Shown: positions 8,722 to 17,384 of the stretch, one piece after another
Position numbering within the stretch: the stretch's first letter is position 1
Layout of the letters: the number at the start of each line of letters is the position of its first letter
Assembly (NCBI RefSeq): GCF_009828105.1
Contig: NZ_WTYQ01000003.1
Coordinates: 186,001 to 250,000, forward strand
DNA: 64,000 bases
Direction of reading: 5' to 3'
Source: Altericroceibacterium indicum
GTDB lineage: Bacteria; Pseudomonadota; Alphaproteobacteria; Sphingomonadales; Sphingomonadaceae
Notes under the pieces: model-generated
The model's input: only the letters and a program-made list of their open reading frames with translations
Told to the model about the DNA's origin: nothing
Databases searched by the model: none
Position numbers and translations under genes: made by a program

Positions 8722-9840
8722 ATGTCAGACAAAACAAAGGGCACTATGCAGTGCATTTCATTATCGAGCGTGCGGCACTTCGGGCTGGCCTCTTTGGCAA
8801 CGCTTGCACTGGGCACAGCCTCCATCGCAATGGCCCAGGTTGGAACGCAGGTTCCACCGCCGGTTGTCAATGCCGCACCGGTAAATGTGCAGAAAATTAC
8901 CGTCCATTCGGCTGCGATTGAAGGCAATCTTGAAGGGGAAAGCGCGGACCGCACCGTTCTGGTCATGCTGCCGCCGGGCTACGCCAAACATCCTGAGCGG
9001 CGCTATCCTGTCGTCTACGCCCTGCACGGCTACTCCATTGGCGCTGAACAATGGGCCGGAGAAATTCATGTGCCCCAGACGATCGAAAGCGCCTTCGCCA
9101 AAGGGGCGCATGAAATGATCGTGGTCATGCCTGACAGCAAAAGCGTTCATAACGGCTCGATGTATTCAAGCTCGGTCACAACGGGGGACTTTGAAGCCTT
9201 CATTGCCCATGACCTCATCGCCTATATCGACAGCCATTACCGCACGATTGCCGACCGCCGCAGCCGTGGGCTGGTGGGGCATTCCATGGGTGGATATGGG
9301 GCAACCCGCATCGGTATGAAACATGCAGATGTGTTTGGCGCGCTTTATCTGATGAGCCCATGTTGCCTGTCTGTCCGGGCTCGCGACAGTTTCGACCCTT
9401 CGATAGAGGCAACGCTCGGTAAGCTGAAGTCCCCGCAAGAATCCTCTGGCCTGCCCTTCATTTTGCGGGGGACACTGGCGATGGCGGCGGCATGGTCTCC
9501 AGACCCTGACAACCCGCCGCTCTACCTCGATCTACCGATTAAGGATGGCAAGATTCAGGAAGATGTATTGGCAAAATGGACGGCCAATTCACCGCTGGCG
9601 TTTGTCGATCAATATATCGGTAATTTGCGGCAATATGCTGCGATTTCCATGGATGTTGGCGACAAGGACAGTTTGAAGAGCGATACAGAGAAGCTCCATA
9701 ATATTCTTCAAAGCTATCACATTGCCAACCAGTTCGAGATTTACGAAGGGGATCACACAAGCCGCGTTGCCTGGCGTTTTCAGGACAATGTCCTTCCCTT
9801 CTTCAGCGAACATCTCGTCAATGAAGATGCAAGCCAGTGA
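8722..9840 (+). CDS. Secreted esterase, carbohydrate esterase family 1 type (esterase D / feruloyl or acetyl-xylan esterase)
   Basis: 372 residues, alpha/beta-hydrolase of the esterase D family (PF00756). The signal peptide is long and ends near ASIAMAQ. The nucleophile elbow is GHSMGG with Ser188, and the likely catalytic His is in GDHTSR near the C-terminus. ATG 8722 is preferred because GGGAGAG lies 6 bases ahead. The gene overlaps the next one by a base (TGATG). Position at the head of an esterase-GH43-GH27 operon suggests removal of feruloyl or acetyl groups from arabinoxylan; the acyl specificity cannot be read from the sequence. Confidence 0.88.
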   Translation: MSDKTKGTMQCISLSSVRHFGLASLATLALGTASIAMAQVGTQVPPPVVNAAPVNVQKITVHSAAIEGNLEGESADRTVLVMLPPGYAKHPERRYPVVYALHGYSIGAEQWAGEIHVPQTIESAFAKGAHEMIVVMPDSKSVHNGSMYSSSVTTGDFEAFIAHDLIAYIDSHYRTIADRRSRGLVGHSMGGYGATRIGMKHADVFGALYLMSPCCLSVRARDSFDPSIEATLGKLKSPQESSGLPFILRGTLAMAAAWSPDPDNPPLYLDLPIKDGKIQEDVLAKWTANSPLAFVDQYIGNLRQYAAISMDVGDKDSLKSDTEKLHNILQSYHIANQFEIYEGDHTSRVAWRFQDNVLPFFSEHLVNEDASQ

Positions 9841-11414
9841 TGAAAGCGCTCTATTGTATGCCAGCCCTCGCGCTGGCCGCTATTGCTGTGCCTTCATCGG
9901 CGCAGGTTTGGCAGTCAGATCAGGGGAACGGTACATTCCGCAATCCAGTGCTCTATGCTGATTATCCCGATCCTGATGTCATCCGTGTGGGTGACGATTT
10001 CTTCTTTGCCACCACCACCTTCGTCAATGTGCCGGGCATAACGATCCTGCATTCGAAGGATCTGGTAAACTGGGAAATCTACAGCCATGTCATCGACCGG
10101 ATCGAAGGCATGCCGCAATATGATCTGAAAGATGGCAATGCCTATCGCAAAGGGCTGTTTGCCACCAGCCTCAGGCATCACAATGGCCGCTATTATCTGG
10201 TGGTGACCCCTGTCGGGCTGAACACGCGAATCTATTACGCCGATGATCCCAAAGGCCCATGGAAATTCCATGAGCTAGACCGGGAAGCTTTTGATCCCGG
10301 CTTTTTCATCGATGATGACGGAACAGGTTATATCGCAACAGCGGTGAATTCAGACGGCACGATCACTCTTCTCACGCTCGACAAGGATTATCGTAAGGTC
10401 GTTCGTTCGCGGGAAATTCACTACATCAAGGGCGCCGAAGGGTCGAAAATCATCAAGCGTGATGGCTGGTATTATCTCTTTAATGCCATCCCACCGCGCA
10501 TGGCGCTGACGGTTTCAAGAGCGCGCAGTCTGGACGGTCCGTGGGAAACACGCGAACAGATTGACGATCAGACAGGTGGCCATCAGGGTGCGCTGGTCGA
10601 TCTGCCCAATGGTGACTGGTTCGGCTTTGTCATGGTCGATTCAGGCGCCATCGGCCGGATGACCAATTTCAGCCCGGTCTTCTGGCAAGATGGCTGGCCG
10701 GTTTGGGGAACACCTGATGCACCGGGCAAAGTGCCGGAAATCGCCCGAAAGCCTATTCAAGGATACGCACCTGCTCAACCTGCCAGTTCGGATGATTTCA
10801 GCCAACCGACACTTGGGCTGCAATGGCAATGGAATCATAATCCTGACAACACCCGCTGGTCACTCAGCGAAAGGCCGGGTTTCCTACGGCTTCACGCAAC
10901 TCAGGCAGACAGCCTCTGGTCAGCGCGCAATACGCTGGTGCAAAAGGCACAAGGGCCTCGCAGTCGGGCCGAAGTGAAACTGGACCTCAGCCACATTTCC
11001 GCAGGTGATCGCTGCGGTTTCGGCACGTTCGGTCAACACAGCGCAACCCTCTCTGCCAATCGCACTTCAAACGGTGCACTTTTTGTGGATATGAGCGTGA
11101 TAACCAGTACGCTCGAAGGGCCGGTGGAAGAACAACGCACCAAGCAGCCACTGACATCCGGCAACACGCTGTGGATGGCCGTGGATGCAGATTTCATCAA
11201 TGATACGGGCGCGCTGTCTTACAGCGCTGACGGCAAGAACTGGACGCCAATCGGCGGCACATTCCCGCTTTCCTTCGCTTGGCGGACCGGCACTTTCCAG
11301 GGTGAGCAATTCGCCATTTCCTGTTTCAGCACCAATTCCCAAGGCGGTTATCTGGACGTGGATTCTTTCACGCTCATGCCTCCGCCCGCCACGACCAACG
11401 GAGTGGATGAATGA
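9840..11414 (+). CDS. GH43 beta-xylosidase / alpha-L-arabinofuranosidase with C-terminal beta-sandwich domain
   Basis: 524 residues. The signal peptide ends near PSSAQ. The five-bladed GH43 domain opens with NPVLYADYPDPDVIRVG (general-base Asp), contains DPGFFIDDDGTGY, and has the acid Glu in KGAEGSKIIKRDGWYY. From about residue 330 a GH43_C2-like concanavalin-type domain follows. The start overlaps the esterase stop (TGATG); a GTG one codon earlier is possible. It trims xylo- or arabinoxylo-oligosaccharides in the periplasm. Subfamily, and so xylosidase versus arabinofuranosidase activity, is not certain. Confidence 0.92.
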   Translation: MKALYCMPALALAAIAVPSSAQVWQSDQGNGTFRNPVLYADYPDPDVIRVGDDFFFATTTFVNVPGITILHSKDLVNWEIYSHVIDRIEGMPQYDLKDGNAYRKGLFATSLRHHNGRYYLVVTPVGLNTRIYYADDPKGPWKFHELDREAFDPGFFIDDDGTGYIATAVNSDGTITLLTLDKDYRKVVRSREIHYIKGAEGSKIIKRDGWYYLFNAIPPRMALTVSRARSLDGPWETREQIDDQTGGHQGALVDLPNGDWFGFVMVDSGAIGRMTNFSPVFWQDGWPVWGTPDAPGKVPEIARKPIQGYAPAQPASSDDFSQPTLGLQWQWNHNPDNTRWSLSERPGFLRLHATQADSLWSARNTLVQKAQGPRSRAEVKLDLSHISAGDRCGFGTFGQHSATLSANRTSNGALFVDMSVITSTLEGPVEEQRTKQPLTSGNTLWMAVDADFINDTGALSYSADGKNWTPIGGTFPLSFAWRTGTFQGEQFAISCFSTNSQGGYLDVDSFTLMPPPATTNGVDE

Positions 11415-13315
11415 GAGCTTTCAGCAAAATACTCGTCAGCAGCGCGGCCAGTGCCGCCTTTTGCCTGCCCCTTGCAGCCCATGCCGAAGGCGACCTGGAA
11501 CCTACAGGTGAATGGAGCGCCTATCAGCGTGGCAATGCCGATTTGCCGCCTATGGGCTGGAATAGCTGGAATGCCTTTACAAGCGATATCGATGAAGAAA
11601 AGCTGATCGGATCTGCCGATATTATCGTTAAGTCAGGCCTGGCCCAAAAGGGTTATCGTTACATCGATATTGATGACGGCTGGTGGCTTCACCGCCGAAC
11701 ATCAGATGGGCGGATGATTATTCGCACCGATAATTTCCCTTCCGCTGCCATGCCCGATGGCAGCAGCAGCTTCCGCCCCCTGACAGACAAGCTCCATGCG
11801 ATGGGCCTGAAAGCAGGGATTTACTCTGACATCGGCCGCAATAGCTGCGGTCAGGTCTTCACATCCACCTTTCCTAATCAGCCCGAAGGCAGCGTGGCGG
11901 AACGCGAAGTCGGCCTTTATGGCCATATTGATCAGGATATCGCGCTCTATTTCAAAGATTGGGGCTTTGATCTCATCAAGGTCGATGCCTGCGGTATTCG
12001 CGGGCTGCCCGCCAGTGATCCCAAGGTTCAATCCGGGCAATATCGCGCCCTGAAACCGCTGATCGATGTCGATTCGCTTGGCCGCACCGACATTCCAGCC
12101 GTTCAGGATCTCTATGAACAGGTCAGAGATTCGCTGGAAAAATACAATCCTGACGATGATTTCGTCTTTTCCCTCTGCCTGTGGGGTTCTGCTGATGTGC
12201 GCTCATGGGCCAAAAATGTCGGCAATATGTCGCGCACCAGCGAAGATATTTCCCCCACCTGGAGCCGCCTGCTTTTCAATCTCGATTCCACCAGCCGGCG
12301 CGCACTTTATGCCCATCCCGGTTCGTGGAACGATCCGGACATGCTTTATCTTGGGGCAGGCGAATTTGATGCAAATCATCTCACCCAGGCGCGTTCGCAT
12401 TTCGCCTTGTGGGCCATTCTCAACGCACCTTTGATGATTGGCTATGATCTGCGCAAGGCCGACCCTGAAATCATGAAAATTCTCGGCAATCAGGATATCA
12501 TTGCGCTTAATCAGGACAAAGCCGGCAATCAGGCAGTGCTGGCGTTTGATTCAAGCGACGCCCAGATTTTTGTTAAAACCCTCGCCAATGGCGAAAAGGG
12601 TGTCGCCATCCTCAACCGTACCAGAGCGCCGCTGGAAGCAGTGCTGACAGCGGAACATCTCAAATTCCTGAGCAATGCTGGCATTGACCTCACCGACCTG
12701 TGGAGCGGCAAGACAATGCGTTTCGTCGGTGAACAGAAGTTTACCCTCGCCCCTCAGGAAACCCTCATATTCCGGGCCAGGGGCAAACGCATTTTGCCCG
12801 ATGGAATCTATCTTTCCGAACAGCCCGGCATCATCAACCCCGCTGATGATGGAGTGGTGGTGCCAGAGCCTGAACCCGTCACCTATCGTGCGCTGACACC
12901 CTGGAATGGCACAAGGGGCACTGGCGAACATCCCCGTTATGGCGGATGGGGCGGCGCGCAGGCGGACAGTACCCCTTATGGAGAGCAATTGGCGATCGGC
13001 GGGAAACGTTACGCCACTGGCCTTGGAGTCCTTGCCAATTCAAGGCTCGAAGTTCGCAATGAGGGCTATCGCCAGTTCACCGCCGAAGTAGGAGTGGATG
13101 ATTCTGCCCGCAATCGCAGCGCGCCAGTGACTTTCGAGATTTACGGAGACGGGAAATTGCTGGCAAAATCGAAACCACAGAGCTTTGGCGATGCACCACA
13201 GACACTGGAAGCGGATATCTCGGGGGCAAAAATTCTGGAGTTGGTTGCGCGAAGCCCCGCAGAAACCCTTCAGCCTGATACGGTAACATGGGGAAATGCG
13301 GCATTGCTCAAATGA
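11411..13315 (+). CDS. GH27 alpha-galactosidase or beta-L-arabinopyranosidase with NPCBM domain
   Basis: 634 residues with a signal peptide ending near AAHAE. The GH27 barrel starts at PPMGWNSWNAF; the nucleophile is D192 in LIKVDACG and the predicted acid/base is D279 in RTSEDISP. After the barrel and a small beta domain comes an NPCBM-type module (about residues 495-634, starting ALTPWNGTRG). The start overlaps the GH43 stop (ATGA), so the three genes form one operon. GH27 enzymes remove alpha-galactose or beta-L-arabinopyranose, both found as minor branches on complex xylans, which fits the locus. The sequence does not settle which. Confidence 0.92.
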   Translation: MRAFSKILVSSAASAAFCLPLAAHAEGDLEPTGEWSAYQRGNADLPPMGWNSWNAFTSDIDEEKLIGSADIIVKSGLAQKGYRYIDIDDGWWLHRRTSDGRMIIRTDNFPSAAMPDGSSSFRPLTDKLHAMGLKAGIYSDIGRNSCGQVFTSTFPNQPEGSVAEREVGLYGHIDQDIALYFKDWGFDLIKVDACGIRGLPASDPKVQSGQYRALKPLIDVDSLGRTDIPAVQDLYEQVRDSLEKYNPDDDFVFSLCLWGSADVRSWAKNVGNMSRTSEDISPTWSRLLFNLDSTSRRALYAHPGSWNDPDMLYLGAGEFDANHLTQARSHFALWAILNAPLMIGYDLRKADPEIMKILGNQDIIALNQDKAGNQAVLAFDSSDAQIFVKTLANGEKGVAILNRTRAPLEAVLTAEHLKFLSNAGIDLTDLWSGKTMRFVGEQKFTLAPQETLIFRARGKRILPDGIYLSEQPGIINPADDGVVVPEPEPVTYRALTPWNGTRGTGEHPRYGGWGGAQADSTPYGEQLAIGGKRYATGLGVLANSRLEVRNEGYRQFTAEVGVDDSARNRSAPVTFEIYGDGKLLAKSKPQSFGDAPQTLEADISGAKILELVARSPAETLQPDTVTWGNAALLK

Positions 13316-13346
13316 GATGCTTGCTTCCAAGATCAATTACCGCTTA

Positions 13347-13360
13347 GGTAGCGCTATCAT
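13347..13360. promoter_or_regulatory. xyl-box operator 2
   Basis: GGTAGCGCTATCAT lies 34 bases before the sugar porter start, in the 78-base gap after GH27. The porter is therefore probably a separate XylR-controlled unit. Confidence 0.8.
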
Positions 13361-13393
13361 TAAGCTGGTCTAATAGGGCTGGGAGAGGGAAAA

Positions 13394-14812
13394 ATGGATA
13401 AATCACAGGACGAACAGGTCCATATACCACTGGTGGCAGCAATTGTGGCTGTTGCGACGATTGGCGGCTTGTTGTTTGGATATGACAGCGGTGCCGTCAA
13501 CGGAACCCAAGCCGGACTTCAACATGCTTTCAACCTGGATGAAACGGGTCTCGGCTTCACCGTCGGGTCCCTGTTGATCGGGTGTGCGGCCGGTGCCTTT
13601 CTGGCCGGACGCTTGGCTGATGCCATCGGGCGCAAACGCGTGATGATGATTTCAGCGATTATCTTCCTCTTCGGAGCGTTGATTCAAGGGTTGACCGGGG
13701 ACCATACGATTTTCGTTATCGCCCGCTTTGCAGGTGGCATGTCCGTCGGTGCGGCGAGCGTCCTGTCACCTGCCTATATCTCCGAAGTCGCTCCTGCCCG
13801 TATGCGTGGACGGATGACATCGGTACAGCAGGTCATGATTATCACAGGGCTGACACTGGCCTTTGTGGTCAATTACTTCCTTGCACAAGCGGCCGGAAAT
13901 TCGCTCGGGGAATTGGCCGGAAGGCCCGCATGGCGCTGGATGTATCTGGCACAGGCTGTTCCAGCAGCGATCTATCTTGTCGCCTTGTTCTTTATCCCTG
14001 AAAGCCCGCGTTACCTTGTCAGCAAGCGGCGTGAAGAAGAAGCGCACGGCGTTCTCGCGCGGATTTTCGGGGGCGACGCAGCCATGCGCAAGGTTGCAGA
14101 GATTCGCGCCAGCTTCTCGCTGGATCACCGCCCTCGGCTTTCCGACGTTATGGCCAAAGGCACCATCCTGCGCCCCATCGTCTGGGCAGGGCTGGTACTG
14201 GCCGTGTTCCAGCAATTCGTTGGGATCAATGTCATCTTCTACTATGGCGAAACGCTGTGGAAGCTGGCCGGTGTTTCGGAAGAGGCAGCGCTTCAGCGCA
14301 ATATCATTTCTGGCCTTGTTTCGATCGGCGCCTGTTTCGTTGCGATCGGACTGGTTGATAAAATTGGCCGCAAGCCACTGCTTCTCATCGGTTCTGCCGG
14401 CATGGTCTTAACGCTTGGCGCGATGACCTGGGTCTTTTCCAATGGTGATTTTGATGCAGCGGGCAATCTGGTGCTCACCCCATCCAATGGCATGATCGCG
14501 CTGGTTGCCGCCAATCTCTACGTTATTTTCTTCAATGCGAGTTGGGGGCCAGTCATGTGGGTTATGCTCGGTGAGATGTTCCCGAACCAATTGCGCGGCT
14601 CTGCCCTGGCCATTTGCGGTCTTGCGCAATGGGGTGCCAATTATGCCGTGGTGCAGTCTTTCCCTGAAATGGCGAGCGGGCTGGGCCTTGGCGTGACTTA
14701 CGCCTTCTACACGATCTGTGCCTTCGTCAGCTTCTTTCTGGTTCGGATGTTCATTCACGAAACGGCCGGTAAGGAACTGGAGCAGATGGAAGGTTGGACA
14801 GCCAAAGACTAA
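13394..14812 (+). CDS. MFS sugar porter, probably D-xylose/H+ symporter
   Basis: 472 residues with 12 predicted membrane segments. Sugar-porter family signatures are present: FGYDSGAVNG in TM1, GRLADAIGRKR after TM2, PESPRYLVSKRR after TM6, QQFVGINVIFYYGE in TM7 and DKIGRKPLL in the second half. It resembles XylE-type proton symporters of the inner membrane. GGGAGAGGG precedes the ATG, and a xyl-box lies just upstream. Together with xylose isomerase and xylulokinase in the locus, D-xylose is the likely substrate; arabinose is an alternative. Confidence 0.92.
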   Translation: MDKSQDEQVHIPLVAAIVAVATIGGLLFGYDSGAVNGTQAGLQHAFNLDETGLGFTVGSLLIGCAAGAFLAGRLADAIGRKRVMMISAIIFLFGALIQGLTGDHTIFVIARFAGGMSVGAASVLSPAYISEVAPARMRGRMTSVQQVMIITGLTLAFVVNYFLAQAAGNSLGELAGRPAWRWMYLAQAVPAAIYLVALFFIPESPRYLVSKRREEEAHGVLARIFGGDAAMRKVAEIRASFSLDHRPRLSDVMAKGTILRPIVWAGLVLAVFQQFVGINVIFYYGETLWKLAGVSEEAALQRNIISGLVSIGACFVAIGLVDKIGRKPLLLIGSAGMVLTLGAMTWVFSNGDFDAAGNLVLTPSNGMIALVAANLYVIFFNASWGPVMWVMLGEMFPNQLRGSALAICGLAQWGANYAVVQSFPEMASGLGLGVTYAFYTICAFVSFFLVRMFIHETAGKELEQMEGWTAKD

Positions 14813-14831
14813 TCCAGCACTCCCATCCAAC

Positions 14832-14867
14832 AAAAAGGGCTGCCGTGTCGCTACGGCAGCCCTTTTT
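14832..14867. terminator. Bidirectional terminator between sugar porter and GH10
   Basis: AAAAAGGGCTGCCGT (14832-14846) and ACGGCAGCCCTTTTT (14853-14867) form a perfect 15-bp stem with a six-base loop. It carries a T-run on both strands and sits between convergent genes. Confidence 0.92.
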
Positions 14868-14889
14868 GGTGCATTAGCATTAAGACGAT

Positions 14890-16068
14890 TCAAGCCATTG
14901 GCACAGCCTGTTCAAAGGCCAATGCCAGTGCTTCGCGCATAGACTTCGGCTGATAATCATCATCATAGGGGCAGCAGCGCACTTCCAACCCATCATCACG
15001 TGGGGCAAAGCCTTGCAGCCAGCTATATTTGTCCACCAGCCCCCAAGCGAGAAAATCGCCAAGTTCAGGGTAGGACAGCATCAGATCACAATAGCGCCGC
15101 GTGAAATCAGCCACCTTCTGATCGCGCAATGCAATATCTGACGGTAAGGCCTTATCCTTCACATCAAACTCAGTGACGATGAGCTTGTACCCCATACCCG
15201 TCACTTCATCGAGAAAGCGGCGCCAGCCTTTCTCCCGATACGGCCCGGTCCCCGTGGCAGGGTCGATTTCGAATATCTCGATATGAGACTGGATGCCCAG
15301 AGCATCTACCGGGGTTCCTCGTTTGCGGAAGCCTTCCAGCAAACGCAGAACATCATTGCAATGCGCCTCATGCTGCGGTTCCCAACTCATATAATCATTA
15401 TAGACCAGTTGTGCCTCAGGTGCCGTCTGCCGTGCCGTATGGAAGGCCAGATCAAGCACATCTTCCCCGCTACCCATCGCCCCGGAAAGGCTAGTGGCAA
15501 GGATGCCATGCCCATCATGGTCAATGGCTTCATTCACCACATCCCAGGAATGGATCTGCCCGCCATAGCGCTTCATCACCGTCTCTATGTGATGGGTAAG
15601 CAGCCTTGCTGCTTCACTGGCAGGCTGCGCACCGAAGTCATAATTGTTCAACCATTCTGGAAACCACTTTGGCCGGTGCCAGAGAAGGGTATGGCCGCGC
15701 AATGCAATGGAATTCGCTTTCGCCCATTGCGCGATGGCATCCATTTCTGTGAAGTTGAAGCTCTGAGCATCTGGCCGAATGGCCTGCCACTTCATCTCAT
15801 TTTCAGGGACAACAATCCCGCATTCATTGAGCACAAGATCAGCATAGCGCGGATTTTGCACAATAGCACCGCTGTGCCGCAAATGGCTCGATGCAATACA
15901 ACTGCCAAACTTTCGCCCAGTGGACTGCGCCAATTGAGTAAGGCTTGGCGGTGGATTCAACAGATCCTTTGCACGAGCCATTGACCCCATCGTCCCAGCC
16001 AAAGCTGTTCCCCCCAACCCTGCCATCACATGGCGACGGCTCAATCCGGCTGACAAAATATCTCGCAT
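14890..16068 (-). CDS. GH10 endo-1,4-beta-xylanase with Tat-type signal
   Basis: 392 residues. The N-terminus has a twin-arginine motif (SRRHVMAGL, R11-R12), a hydrophobic stretch and AxA-like end (SMARA), so export by the Tat system is likely. The GH10 barrel carries the acid/base E180 in WDVVNEAID and the nucleophile E300 in LIVTEFDVKD. ATG 16068 is preferred: GAGAGG is seven bases ahead. An ATG at 16074 is too close to it. The enzyme cleaves xylan backbones or large xylo-oligosaccharides. The xyl-box at 16141-16153 lies 73 bases upstream. Confidence 0.94.
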   Translation of the reverse strand: MRDILSAGLSRRHVMAGLGGTALAGTMGSMARAKDLLNPPPSLTQLAQSTGRKFGSCIASSHLRHSGAIVQNPRYADLVLNECGIVVPENEMKWQAIRPDAQSFNFTEMDAIAQWAKANSIALRGHTLLWHRPKWFPEWLNNYDFGAQPASEAARLLTHHIETVMKRYGGQIHSWDVVNEAIDHDGHGILATSLSGAMGSGEDVLDLAFHTARQTAPEAQLVYNDYMSWEPQHEAHCNDVLRLLEGFRKRGTPVDALGIQSHIEIFEIDPATGTGPYREKGWRRFLDEVTGMGYKLIVTEFDVKDKALPSDIALRDQKVADFTRRYCDLMLSYPELGDFLAWGLVDKYSWLQGFAPRDDGLEVRCCPYDDDYQPKSMREALALAFEQAVPMA

Positions 16069-16140
16069 TATCATTCCTCTCCCCCGCTTCATTGGGCCGT
16101 TTCTCAGCTTTCTTGGGTAACGGGCTATGGTTGCACTATT

Positions 16141-16153
16141 TGATAGCGCTACC
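16141..16153. promoter_or_regulatory. xyl-box operator 3
   Basis: TGATAGCGCTACC, between the divergent GH10 and lacI-family genes. It could repress the xylanase and provide autoregulation of the repressor. Confidence 0.8.
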
Positions 16154-16288
16154 TTTGCTTTGCAGGTTGCTTCTGTCAATCGCAACACAGGCTGAGGCGC
16201 CGGCTCTTCGCCTCCCATATAAAGCTAATGTGCACTTAGTATTCGATATGCTTGCAGAACGGCACCTCTAAGGCGTAGATTATCCGTT

Positions 16289-17383
16289 ATGAACAAGGAT
16301 AAAAGTCCGCGCAAAAAGGGCGGTCGTAGACAGTCAGGCCAACCGACAATCTCTGATGTCGCGAATTTAGCGCAATGCTCCCCCATGACGGTCAGCCGCG
16401 TTATCAATGGCGAAGACAGTGTCCGCAAATCCACGAGAGACAAAGTTCTCGTCGCTATAGAGCAGCTGAACTATTCTCCCAATCGTGCTGCGCGCAGCCT
16501 GGCAGGTGCTTCGCAAATCCGCATTGCCTTGCTCTACACTAACCCATCCGCATCTTATCTCAGCGAATTGCTGATGGGCTGTCTGGATGAAGCAAGCAAA
16601 AGCGACGTGCATCTGGTCGTCGAGCGTTGCGCTTTTGGGGAGGACGAAGAAAAGGTCGTTCGCAACCTGATTAAAAGCGGGATTGGCGGCTTCCTTTTGC
16701 CGCCACCTCTTTGCGATGAACAGCCCTTGCTGGAACTGATCGAAGAATTAGGCGGCAAGGCCATTCTGGTCGGCCCCGGTAAAGCGCAGCCGCATCAATC
16801 TGCCGTGATGATTGACGAATATCAGGCCGCCTTCGATATGACGACGCACATCATTGGCCTTGGCCATAAACGGATTGGCTTCATTATTGGAAACCCTTAC
16901 CAGACTGCCAGCGGGCAACGCTTGTCAGGCTTTCTTGATGGCATGGCGGCTGCCAACCTTAGCGTACCCGAAAGCATGGTCCGGCAAGGCCTCTTCACCT
17001 ATCGCTCCGGCATTGATGCCGCAATGTATCTGCTTGACCAGACCGACCGCCCGACGGCAATCTTTGCTTCCAATGATGACATGGCGGCAGCCGTGGTTTC
17101 GGTTGCGCAACGCCGCCATCTTGATGTGCCGCTTGATCTGTCCGTCTGCGGCTTTGACGATACAACTATTGCCAGCACGATCTGGCCGGAATTGACGACC
17201 ATCCGCCAGCCGATTCAGGAAATGGCGCGCCATGCGCTGGAAATTCTGGCGGAACAAATGCGTTCGGCTCGAACTGGTAAGTCGAGCAAGCCGGTACACC
17301 TCAAGATCGACTATACCTTGATGCGCCGCCAATCGGATGGCGCTCCGGGGCTTGCCAGAAGCGCCATCCGCAAAGACAACTAA
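16289..17383 (+). CDS. xylR: LacI-family repressor, probable XylR of the xylan/xylose regulon
   Basis: 364 residues. The LacI DNA-binding domain is clear (TISDVANLAQCSPMTVSRVI, then the hinge NYSPNRAARSLAG), followed by a periplasmic-binding-like effector domain (GLGHKRIGFIIGN, FASNDDMAAAVV, VCGFDDTTIA). Six operators in this locus resemble the Caulobacter/Xanthomonas XylR xyl-box, and one lies just upstream of this gene, so it is the best candidate for their repressor. Xylose or a xylo-oligosaccharide would be the inducer by analogy. Its stop codon is one base away from the convergent esterase stop. Confidence 0.88.
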   Translation: MNKDKSPRKKGGRRQSGQPTISDVANLAQCSPMTVSRVINGEDSVRKSTRDKVLVAIEQLNYSPNRAARSLAGASQIRIALLYTNPSASYLSELLMGCLDEASKSDVHLVVERCAFGEDEEKVVRNLIKSGIGGFLLPPPLCDEQPLLELIEELGGKAILVGPGKAQPHQSAVMIDEYQAAFDMTTHIIGLGHKRIGFIIGNPYQTASGQRLSGFLDGMAAANLSVPESMVRQGLFTYRSGIDAAMYLLDQTDRPTAIFASNDDMAAAVVSVAQRRHLDVPLDLSVCGFDDTTIASTIWPELTTIRQPIQEMARHALEILAEQMRSARTGKSSKPVHLKIDYTLMRRQSDGAPGLARSAIRKDN

Positions 17384-17384
17384 A

